This document shows positions 1 to 9,800 of a stretch of DNA of 64,000 nucleotides, piece by piece. Under the pieces are notes generated by a model. That model was not told the origin of the DNA, did not search any database, and worked only from the letters and a program-made list of their open reading frames with translations. The stretch is from Artemia franciscana (Eukaryota > Arthropoda > Branchiopoda > Anostraca > Artemiidae), in the NCBI RefSeq assembly GCF_032884065.1, contig NC_088871.1:14182374-14246373 (forward strand). Reading direction: 5' to 3'. The position numbers were made by a program, and so were the translations under genes. Position 1 is the stretch's first letter; every line of letters starts with the position of its first letter.

Positions 1-5
1 ACGTC

Positions 6-446
6 ATGAAGTTAGTTGTCGTCATTTTTGCTATGACGGTGACGTCATTAACGGTATTTAAGACATTTGTTCACGGAAAAATGTTTAATTGTAAAATGAC
101 TGAAGAACCTACAATGGCAACAGCCGAGGAAGCTGCTCAAAGAGTTTATACCAAAAAACTTGCTGCTGATAGAGAAAGTAAGAAAAGAAAGCGTTCCGAG
201 GAATCACAAGAACAGCAAGAAAACAGGCTTGCAGCTGATAGAGAAAGTAAGAAAAGAAAGCGTGCCGGGGAATCACAAGAACAGCAAGAAAACAGGCTTG
301 CGGCTAAACAACGCAAAACCGCGCAGTTAGATGAAAATCCACCTGGACAGCGAGAGTCAAAACATATCAAAACTGAAAATGATAGCGATGATGATTGGGT
401 TTGGGATTTTGACTTGGATAAGGCCATCAATGCCTACCAGATTTAA
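6..446 (+). pseudogene. Helitron protein, N-terminal fragment with basic repeats
   Basis: 146 codons. After a short hydrophobic start come about 2.5 copies of a charged repeat of roughly 27 residues (core LAADRESKKRKRA, then ESQEQQENR), then an acidic tail. The same repeat opens the next unit at 1426-1788, which places this piece in the N-terminal region typical of this Helitron group. The reading frame ends before any Rep or helicase motif, so this is only a remnant with no expected activity. Confidence 0.7.
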
Positions 447-571
447 GTTAAAGAAACAAAGGTCCGTCGATATGTACTTCATAGTGACGCTGAAAAATGA
501 AGAAGAAAAAGAAAACTGAAAAAAGAAAAAAGGTAAAAAACTAAAAAGAAAAAACACTCAAAGAGAAATTA

Positions 572-957
572 CAGACCGGGACACAAATGACGACAGAGAC
601 AGAGGGAATATAAGTGACGACCGGGAACCTCAAAGAGAAATTACAGACTGGGACACCCGGACGCAAATCACGACCGGGACACAGGGAATATAAATGACGA
701 CCGGGACACAGGGACACAACTACAACGGGGACGCCGGGGGCACAGGCGGGATATATAAATGACGACCGGGACACAGGGATTGTTCGAATAGAAATTACAG
801 ACCGGGACACCGGGACACAAATGACGACCGGGACACCGGGACACAGGGAATATAAATGACGACCGGGACACTCAAAGAGAAATAACAAACTGGGACACAA
901 ATGACGACCGGGACACAGGGAATATAAATGACGACCGGGACACAGGGACACATCATT
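572..957 (+). repeat. Minisatellite inside Helitron copy 1
   Basis: About 14 imperfect units built from GACCGGGACACAGGGA and AATATAAATGAC, mostly 27-28 bp with shorter variants. It lies exactly where the first Helitron lacks its Rep and helicase core. The seed phrase GGGACACAGGGACACAACTAC also occurs once in the 3' part of both Helitron units (about 1144 and 4696), so the array probably grew from Helitron sequence. Confidence 0.9.
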
Positions 958-1425
958 AGAATAATGAGGTATAGATCTGAATACGGATTGTTTTTCCCAT
1001 GGACAATTATATGTTGCATGTTCAAGAGTCAGTAAACCTGACAATCTATTTATATGCACAGACAATGGGACAGCGAAGAATGTTGTATATTCGCATGTTT
1101 TACGTAGTTAAAAACATATATTTATATCTATCTCTATTCACAGGTGGGACACAGGGACACAACTACAATGGCGCGTAACTAATATGGCGCGTAACGACTT
1201 ACGCGCGCGGGGGGGCTTGGGGGGGGCTTGGGGGGGGGCGCGAAGCGCCCCACCAACTAGGTGTTGGGGTGACACGACGCGCCACCCCAACAGCTAGTAT
1301 ATATATAAAAATAAGTTGTCTCTGGATGTATCTGTCAGGTGAAGTCATGTTTGTGTGTTGACTGACGTCATGAAGTTAGTTGTCATTTTTGTTATGACGG
1401 TGACGTCATAAAAGATATTTAAGAC

Positions 1426-1912
1426 ATGTGTTCACGTAGAAATCTATTAATGCTTAACTTTAAAATGACTGATGAACTTACAATGGCAACAGCCGAGGAA
1501 GATGCTCAAAGAGTCTATGCCAAAAAACTTGCTGCTGATAGAGAAAGTCAGAAAAGAAAGCGTGCCGAGGAATCAAAAGAACAGCAAGGAAACAGGCTTG
1601 AGGCTGATAGAGAAAGAAAGAACAGAAAGCGTGCCGAGGAACTACCAGAGCAACGTGAAAGCAGACTTGCTGCTAAAAGAGAAAGTGAAAAAAGAAGGCG
1701 TGCCGAGGAACTACCAGAGCACCATGAAACCAGACTTGCTGCTAAAAGAGAAAGTGAAAAAAGAAGGCGTGCCGAGGAATCACAATAACAGCAAGAAATC
1801 AGGCTTGCTGCTGATAGAGAAAGTTAGAAAAGAAAGCGTGCCGAGGAATCAGAGCAACCTGAAAGTTATCGCCTGGCATTCAGGTACAGCCCAGTCGATG
1901 ATTATAGCTTGA
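1426..1912 (+). pseudogene. Helitron protein, N-terminal repeat region
   Basis: Lys/Arg/Glu-rich repeats (core RESEKRRRAEELPE) in five to six copies. The frame closes at a TAA at 1786-1788. Repeats continue past it to about 1870, with another in-frame stop near 1825 and a shift of frame before the YSLSRCVQIG segment that leads into the next piece. The repeat is shared with 6-446. Repeats of this kind change copy number easily. Confidence 0.65.
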
Positions 1913-2949
1913 GTAGATGTGTTCAAATCGGGACTATGTCTAAAATTTGTCCCTATTGCAAGGCCTTGAAATTCAGTGGTGAAACAATGGGAATGTGTTG
2001 CGCCTCAAGAAAAGTTAAACTTCCTCTATTGGCTGCACCACCAGAGCCATTGAAGACTTTCCTTACTGGAACTACGTCAGAATCTAAGCGTTTTTTGTCA
2101 CAAATCAGAAAATATAACTCATGTTTCCAACTGACGTCGTTTGGAGCCCAAATCGAAAATCCAGATCAATTTATGTCTACTTTCAAAGTAAAAGGGCAAA
2201 TTTATCATAGAGCAGGGTCCCTTCTACAATTCTCAGGCGAGAATCATAAATTTTTACAATTGTACTTCATCAGTGATAGAAATTCTGAATTGAATGCACG
2301 TTGCGAAATTTCTCCCAATGTTGAAAGGACAATCGTTTCCCAATTGCAACATCTTTTCCACGAAAATAATAATTTAGCGCGTCTATTTCCGCTAGACATT
2401 TATGATACGATAATGCATTGTGTCGATAACAACGTTGGAGAAATTTTCTTTTTGGATGCGCCAGGAGGTACTGGTAAAACGTTTGTGATAAAACTGATTC
2501 TGGCATCAATTCGATCAAAAAATGATATAGCGTTGGCAATTGGGTCGTCCGGAATAGCCGCAACATTGCTGCCTGGTGGAAGAACTGCTCATTCCGCTTT
2601 GAAATTGCCTCTGAATTTGCATTCTACAGAAACTCCCACGTGCAATATTTCCAAATCATCAGGGATGGGTAAAGTATTGCAGCAATGCAAATTTATTATT
2701 TGGGATGAGTGCACAATGGCACACAAAAAATCGCTCGAGGCTCTGGATCAATGCTTGAAAGATTTGCGAGGGAAGTCGAAACCCTTTGGAAGCACATTAA
2801 TATTGCTTGCGGGAGATTTCAGGCAAACATTACCTATAATACCTAGATCAACTCCTGCAGACGAAATGAATGCTTGCCTGAAAAATTCTAATTTATGGGC
2901 ACACGTAAAAACTTTAAAATTAACTACAAATATGCGTGTCCGATTGTAA
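1909..2949 (+). pseudogene. Helitron Cys-rich segment plus first Pif1-like helicase piece
   Basis: 346 codons. A zinc-ribbon-like segment (CPYCKALKFSGETMGMCC, residues about 14-31) precedes the conserved FGAQIENPDQFMSTFKVKGQ region. The Rep nuclease is missing. The helicase begins with Walker A (APGGTGKTF, about residues 184-192) and carries the Walker B-like IIWDECTMAH, followed by GDFRQTLPII, all standard Pif1/Helitron motifs. A stop at 2947-2949 replaces a glutamine that is present in the second copy (MRVRLQNDDSGQ). Truncated and inactive as read. Confidence 0.85.
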
Positions 2950-3870
2950 AACGATGACTCTGGTCAAACATTTTCAGATCAATTGCTGGCAATTGGAAAC
3001 GGAAAGCTCCCAGTAGACTCAATTTCAGGACGTATACAACTACCTGCTGATTTCTGTAATTTAGTGACGTCCAAAAATGAATTGACTGAAAAAGTATTTT
3101 CCGAATATTCTAAAAAATCACGTCGGAACAAAAAGACATTTATGATACGATAATGCATTGTGTCGACAACAACGTTGGAAAAATTTTCTTTTTGGATGCA
3201 CCAGGAGGTACTGGTAAAACGTTTGTGATAAAACTGATTCTGGCATCAATTCGATTAAAATGATATAGCGTTGGCAATTGCGTCGTCCGGAATAGCCGCA
3301 AAATTGCTGCCTGGTGGAAGAACTGCTCATTCCGCTTTGAAATTGCCTCTGAATTTGCATTCTACAGAAGCTCCCACGTGCAATATTTCAAAATCATCTG
3401 GGATGGGTAAAGTATTGCAGCAATGCAAACTTATTATTTGGGATGAGTGCACAATGGCACACAAAAAATCGCTCGAGGCTCTGGATCAATGCTTGAAAGA
3501 TTTGCGAGGGAAGTCGAAACCCTTTGGAAGCACATTAATATTGCTTGCGGGAGATTTCAGGCAAACATTACCTATAATACCTAGATCAACTCCTGCAGAC
3601 GAAATGAATGCTTGCCTGAAAAATTCTAATTTATGGGCACACGTAAAAACATTAAAATTCACTACAAATATGCGTGTCCGATTGCAAAACGATGACTCTG
3701 GTCAAACATTTTCAGATCAATTGCTGGCAATTGGAAACGGAAAGCTCCCAGTAGACTCAATTTTAGGACGTATACAACTACCTGCTGATTTCTGTAATTT
3801 AGTGACGTCCAAAAATGAACTGATTGAAAAAGTATTTCCGAATATTCTAAAAAATTATAAAAATAATAAA
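2395..3870 (+). repeat. Tandem duplication of about 740 bp inside the Helitron helicase
   Basis: Unit 1 (about 2395-3134) and unit 2 (about 3135-3870) are nearly identical, with an offset of 740 bp and both carrying Walker A and Walker B. Unit 1 stops matching after the TATTCTAAAAAAT stretch near 3118, and the join is made of unrelated bases (CGTCGGAACAAAAA). The few differences include one stop in unit 1, which suggests a fairly recent duplication or a join between two sibling copies. Confidence 0.9.
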
Positions 3871-4483
3871 TGGCTAAGTGAAAGAGCGATTCTCGCACCC
3901 AAAAATATAGACGTCCACGAAATCAACAATATTGTTTTGACCAAGATTCGAGACCAGGAAGTCCTTTACAAGTCAGTCGACACAGTTTTGGAACCAAATG
4001 AAGCGGTTAATTATCCATCTGAATTTTTAATTCCGTGGATCTTTCAGAGTTTCCAACACGCGTGCTACAACTAAAAATAGGCGTACCAATAATACTTTTA
4101 AGAAATATCAACCCACCAAAGCTTTGCAATGGCACGCGACTTGCCGTAAAAAAACAATGGAAAACCTAATAGAGGCCACAATCTTGACAGGGCCTTTTGA
4201 GGGTGAGACTGTTCTTATTCCTCGCATTCCCATGATTCCAACGGATCTGCCTTTTCAATTTAAAAGATTGCAATTCCCAATTCGATTAGCATTTGCAATC
4301 ACCATTAACAAAGCTCAAGGTCAATCATTAGGAAAATGTGGTATAGATCTTAATACTGATTGTTTTTCCCATGCACAATTGTACGTTGCATGTTCGAGGG
4401 TCGGTAAACCTGGCAATCTATTTATATGTAGCGACAATTGGACAGCGAAGAATGTTGTATATTCGCAAGTTTTACGTAGTTAA
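3135..4483 (+). pseudogene. Second helicase piece to Helitron C-terminus
   Basis: Starts with a repeat of the Walker A segment at about 3203 and runs through WDECTMAH and GDFRQTLPII. It then enters sequence unique to this copy (ERAILAPKNIDVHEINN) and ends in the typical Helitron helicase tail (FAITINKAQGQSLGKCGIDL, YVACSRVG, NVVYSQVLRS). There are frame changes near 3257 and after about 4040. The longest open parts are 3271-4074 and 4124-4483. Family assignment is firm; activity is not expected. Confidence 0.85.
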
Positions 4484-4510
4484 TTTGTATTGTATCTATC
4501 TATCTATCTA

Positions 4511-4834
4511 TCTATATAAAAACGAGTTGTGTGTATGCATGTTTGTTTGTTTGTAAAAAGAGCGTTTGCAAATGACGTCATTATTAGTAAATACGGCTTT
4601 GTATATGCACAGACAATGAGAAAGCCAAGAATGTTGTATATTCGCAATTTTTACGTAGTTTGAAACACATATATAAATCTATCTATAATCACAGGTGGGA
4701 CACAGGGACACAACTACAATGGCGCGTAACTAATATGGCGCGTAACGACTTACGCGCGCGGAGGGGCTTGGGGGGGCGCGAAGCGCCCCCCCAACTAGGT
4801 GTTGGGGTGGCGCGAAGGGCCACCCCAACAGCTA

Positions 4835-4835
<1 letters not shown>
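4511..4835 (+). mobile_element. Short non-autonomous Helitron
   Basis: Begins with TCTATATAAAAACGAG, a typical 5' end for this Helitron type, directly after a (TCTA)n run. It ends in CTAG at 4832-4835 followed by T. Two 3' hairpins are visible: 4768-4795 (G-rich arm, GCGCGAAGCGC centre) and 4802-4810 pairing with 4820-4828. About 50 bp of helicase tail sequence (4619-4664) survive inside, so it arose by internal deletion of a larger element. About 325 bp. Confidence 0.75.

Positions 4836-4902
<67 letters not shown>
4836..4902. repeat. (TA)n microsatellite at Helitron 3' end
   Basis: About 33 TA units starting at the T that follows the Helitron CTAG end. Helitrons of this kind often insert into TA-rich sites. 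The open frames reading YIYIYI on both strands come only from this tract. Confidence 0.95.
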
Positions 4903-4905
<3 letters not shown>

Positions 4906-6886
4906 TTGTACTGAGTTCTCATCTGTCACGATGTCTACGATTGAAAAGGATAAAGTTCAACTGGCTGCAAAGTCAATTTAGTCCCTTCTTTCGATATTAT
5001 TTTGTTGTTGTTTTTTCAACGCTGAGGAATAGCCTTTGATCATGTGACTACTGATCGAGAGCGAAGAAACAAAACCAAAGTGTTACTCTCGCAACACTTT
5101 AGTTGGCGAATTTACAGTCCTTTGAACTCTCCCAATACATTGACTTCAGAAGCTGAAGTTTAGGTGACCAAATTAGTTTTGCCCAAAATTTCAGCATTCT
5201 AATCAATCTCGAGCTTTTTGGAGCAAGAACTACCAAATCTCCTTTCAGAAATACTGAACTAAATAAATTTTTTAAGCCTTACCTTCTCTTGAAATATTTT
5301 GGCTGAAATACTTCTAATTTCAATGCTTTAATGAAAACGCCCAATGTATGATGGCGTTGGTTATTTTTGGAGCTAGCTCTTTACTATATGCAGCTTAAAA
5401 AAGAATCTGAAGGCTTTTCCTTGTGTCTGATATATAGTCTTGCGTTAGTTAACAGCGTTAGTTTACATAATAATATATTAAGAACCAGAGTGAAGAAAGA
5501 GTGCAAAGTGATTATTATCGGCTCTTTTCCCTTTTTCTTCAAAAGCAATCTTGGTTGAAGTGGTGAATTTAATGCCCATTTAACTGTTCAAAGCAGCTTT
5601 GAAGCATAATCATTGCTAACGTCATAATTTTCGTTTAAAACCTCTTTTTTGCAGCAGAAATTTTAAAGCCTTTAAAACTTCATTTCCTATACATCTCAAT
5701 TTTTCATTGGCTAAAAAATGTTTCCTATTAAAATTAAGGCCCAACCAGATAAAAAGCATTTTCTAATTTTGGACGTAATTTTCACATTCCATATCTCCGT
5801 CTTCCTCATTCACGTATTTAAAACAAGCTAGAAAACAAGCTACTTGATCAGTGTTCGAAGCGAAAAGTAAATTTTGGCTTTTAATCAGCAATAGTTCAAA
5901 CGAATTCTTAGTGTGACATTAAACATTCTGATTCCCCTACAATCCATGGGTTTGAAAATTGTTACTTCGCAACCCGATGTCTTAATAGTTAAAATCCAGG
6001 TGAAAACTATCCTAAGAGTAATCAGACATATAACATGACAAAGAAAATAGCTTTTACTGCTTCGTGATTTCAGTAGGTTTCATGACCAATTTCACAAGCA
6101 AATGTTAGTTATATGCCAGATAAATGCTCCATGAATTTGAGCATACCTCAAACAAATCTTGAAGTTACCTCCCCTTTGAAGTTAGATAATGTCTCAATAA
6201 CACGATACCTCATCAGGAACATATTTGTAAAATTGTGAAATCCTGGCTTATGGGAAACACAATTGCAAAACCGTGAGATTCTGGTTAGAGGGAGGTCAAA
6301 CATCCCATAACAAGTGAACATATACGAAAAAGACGGAAGGTTTTTAAGTCAGTCAATGTCCAGGCTCCGCTAGTAAAGTGTTCCTTTATAAGGACAACAT
6401 TTTACTTGTAAGACAGAGTTTATTTTTGTTCCAATACACTACTTGCTGAAGATTATCATTGCTTATTTATATCGTTCTTGTTTGTGAATCCAGAAACCAG
6501 GTATAATTCTCGTAGTCTTTAGGGACGCTCTCAGGGAATATATACGATAATGTAAGACTCATCCACCCATAAGATGATTTTATACCAAGAATATTAAAAG
6601 AATCCCTCAGTTCTAAACCCTCTCTTATTTAACTCCCATGACGTCATCTTAGGTTGAATTTAGGTTATATCGATAATAAACCCCTTACAACTAAAATCAT
6701 TTCAAGAAAACTCCCATAACATAAATTGCAAAAAAATACCCCCATAACATTTGATGCGGCCCGTAGGAAAAAAAAAGATTCTATCCTTGGTATCCCTTTA
6801 CAAATTATAATTTCATCAGCCAGCTATTAACATCTGGACAAATATCTAGTCTATTGCTTCATTTACAATTGTCTTAATTGTAAACA
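4903..6886. other. AT-rich flank upstream of CBP
   Basis: No convincing exon or RNA gene was seen. The stretch is AT-rich single-copy-looking sequence. It may be an intron if the N-terminal exons of CBP lie further left, or the 5' flank if transcription starts here. I looked for TAZ1 or KIX coding sequence and saw none. Confidence 0.5.
6639..6646. promoter_or_regulatory. Perfect CRE palindrome upstream of CBP
   Basis: TGACGTCA, the full CREB/ATF binding palindrome, lies about 240 bp before the CBP start codon. One copy by chance is expected in about 65 kb, and the Helitrons at the left of this window carry the same octamer several times, so function is only a possibility. Confidence 0.25.
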
Positions 6887-9800
6887 ATGGAATTGTCTGC
6901 ATCTATGACGAATGTTTTCCAAAATCAAGTGAGTCAACAGCGTCCTAGTATGCAACCTATGCAGCAGCCCATGATGAGGCCGCTAGTGCAAGGACCAATT
7001 TGGATGTCTCACCCTCAGCAAATTAACCCAGAAATGTTAAGTCTTCCATATCAAACCATTGCCCCAAGCATGGGAGGTTTTATTAATAGTTTCAATAATC
7101 AGCAGCGATTGCCCTTCATTAATAATAGAGCTGATGGTGGTGACTTTAATCAGAATGGTCCTATGCAGTCACCATTCTCTAGTATAGCTGGACACATGAC
7201 TATTGGCAAGAACATGGGTGATGACTCTCAGGATAGTCAAATGACTGATATAAATAACGAACCAAAAACAGAGCCTATTGAGGACCTATCGAGAGTTACA
7301 GAGGATGGAAAATCCATAAAAGAAGAGGTTCCCTCGGTGAAAAAAGAGCTTTCTGATTTGACTGAAAAATCAAATGATTCAAGGCCAGCTCCGGAGACGG
7401 CCTTAACAACAACTAGCTCTTATGCTTCAAAATCTCGAGTTGGTAAAGTTATCTTTATGCCAGAAGAGCTTCGTCAAGCTTTAATGCCAACACTGGAGAA
7501 ACTGTACCGACAAGATCCAGGATGGTTACCTTTTAGAGAGCCTGTCGACCCACAGAAATTGGGCATACCCGACTATTTTGATGTTGTCAAGAGACCTATG
7601 GATTTGTCTAATATCAAGAGGAAGCTTGAAGCAGGACAGTATAAGGATCCTTGGGAGTATGTTGATGATATATGGCTCATGTTTGACAACACTTGGCGCT
7701 ACAATAAGAAAACCTCCCGTGTTTATAAGTGCTGTACTAAGTTGTCTGAAGTATTTGAGCAAGAAATTGATCCAGTGATGCAGTCACTTGGCTATTGTTG
7801 TGGACGCAAATATACCTTCAGTCCCCAAGTTTTGTATTGTTATGGAGCTCAGATTTGTGCTATCCCTTGGGATGCAAAGTATTTCAGCTACCAAAATAGG
7901 TATACATATTGTATCAAGTGTTTCAACAAAATTCAAGGAGATGTAGTGACAATCGGCAATGACCCCTCTCAACCGTCAATGACAGTACAAAAGTCGGAGT
8001 TTGTCGAAATGAAGAATGATGTGCAAGAGCTTGAACAGTGGGTGAATTGCAGCGATTGTGGACGTAAACTTCATAAGATCTGTGTTCTTCATTTCGAAGC
8101 CATATGGACGTCTGGTTTTACCTGTGATAATTGTTTAAAATTAAGGAACGATAAGAGAAAGGAAAATCGATTCAGTGCTAGACGGCTGCCGACAACCAGT
8201 TTGGGCACCTTTCTCGAGAGTAGGGTTAATAATTTTTTGAAAAAGAGAGAGGCTACTGCTGGGGAGGTCTTCATTCGTGTTGTGTCATCGGTTGAAAAGG
8301 TCGCAGAGGTTCTCCCCGGAACGAAAAGTAGATTTTGTGGAGAGAATGGAGATTTGCCAGAATCATTTCCTTTTAGGGCCAAAGCTTTATTTGCCTTCCA
8401 AGACATAGATGGTGTTGATGTCTGTTTCTTTGGGATGCATGTTCAAGAATATGGTTCAGAGTCACCAATGCCAAATACGAGAAGAGTTTACCTTGCCTAT
8501 CTTGATTCTGTGCACTTCTTTCGGCCTAAGCCATTAAGGACGGCTGTTTACCACGAAATATTGCTTGGATATCTGGACTATGTCAAACAACTTGGCTATA
8601 CAATGGCCCATATTTGGGTTTGTCCTCCGTCCGAAGGTGATGATTATATTTTCCATTGTCATCCGCCAGAACAAAAGATTCCCAAACCAAAGCGACTACA
8701 AGAGTGGTATAAAAAGATGCTTGATAGAGGAATTATTGAAAGAATTGTTCTTGGTTACAAAGACATTTATAAACAGGCTATTGAAGACGAGTTAAGTATT
8801 CCAGTGGGGCTTCCATATTTTGAAGGAGATTTTTGGCCAAATGTAATTGAAGAAAGTATTGAAAAGCTTGAACAAGAAGAGGAAGAATGGAGACGGCAAG
8901 AAGCTGCTGAACGTGCTGCTCAAGATGAAGGAGACATTGGTCCTGATGGAAGCAAAAAAGGAATTAAAAATAAGCCAAAAATGAACAAAAAGTCAACACA
9001 AAGAAAGAGCAGCAAAAAATCGGGTAGTAATCAGTCCGGCAAAGATCTTTCAAGTCGAATTCTTGCAACAATGAAAAAACATAAAGAAGTTTTCTTTGTG
9101 ATACGTTTGCATTCAGCACGGAGCGCTGCTAATCTAGGACCAATTCAAGACCCAGATCCGTCAATGACATGTGATTTAATGGATGGCCGTGATGCTTTCT
9201 TAACAATGGCACGTGATAGACATCTCGAGTTCTCCTCAATGAGGCGAACAAAGTATTCAACAATGGCTTTAATTTATGAACTGCACAATCAAGGACAAGA
9301 TAAATTTGTGTATACGTGCAATGCTTGTAAGGCCCAAGTGGAAACAAGATGGCATTGTAAAGAGTGTGATGAATTTGATTTATGTGTCAACTGTTATAAA
9401 GTGGAGAAACATCCTCATAAGCTGTATAAATACGGTTTTGATCTCGATGATGGAGGAGCTGCATCAGACAATGGGCCTGCCAAAAACCCTGTGGAGGCAC
9501 GAAATTTGTCTATACAGAAGTGTATTCAGTCATTGGTACATGCTTGTCAGTGTCAAAACATCAACTGTCATTCGCCAAGCTGCCAGAAAATTAAATGTGT
9601 TGTAAGCCACGCCCAATCATGTCGAAAAAAGACTAATGGGAGTTGTCCCCTTTGCAAACAACTTATTGCCCTTTGTTGCTATCATGCCAAAAATTGTCCA
9701 GAAAACAAATGTCCAGTACCATTTTGTCCTAGTATTAAGGCAAAATTAAAGCAGCAACAACTTCAGCAGCGATTGCAGCAACAGCAGCAAATGAGAAGAC

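Larger units (their letters stand above)
1..1297 (+). mobile_element. Helitron copy 1, internally deleted, left end outside window
   Basis: Rolling-circle DNA transposon remnant. The 3' end is clear: a stem (1264-1271 pairs with 1283-1290) sits just before CTAG at 1294-1297, followed by T, as expected for Helitrons that end in CTRR and insert before T. A second GC-rich hairpin lies at about 1220-1255. The left part holds the start of the Helitron protein (6-446). Bases 965-1110 match the end of the helicase in the neighbouring unit, so Rep and most of the helicase are deleted. A minisatellite fills the junction. The copy is non-autonomous. Confidence 0.8.
1298..4510 (+). mobile_element. Helitron copy 2, helicase-bearing, Rep lost
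   Basis: Begins right after the CTAG of copy 1 with a Helitron-like 5' sequence (TATATATATAAAAATAAG), then basic N-terminal repeats, a Cys-rich segment and a Pif1-type helicase that is partly duplicated. The HUH Rep nuclease that should lie between the N-terminal region and the helicase is absent: the protein jumps from HENNNLARLF to YDTIMHCVDNN. Its own 3' hairpin and CTRR end are not seen before the next unit starts in a (TCTA)n run near 4490-4511. It can be read as defective and non-autonomous. Confidence 0.8.

Noticed and set aside
541-1065. 174-codon - strand frame rich in CPGRHLYS
   Set aside because: It is only the translation of the minisatellite; no domain, and the reading frame wobbles with unit length.
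4660-4981. Frames reading YIYIYI on both strands
   Set aside because: Produced by the (TA)n tract.
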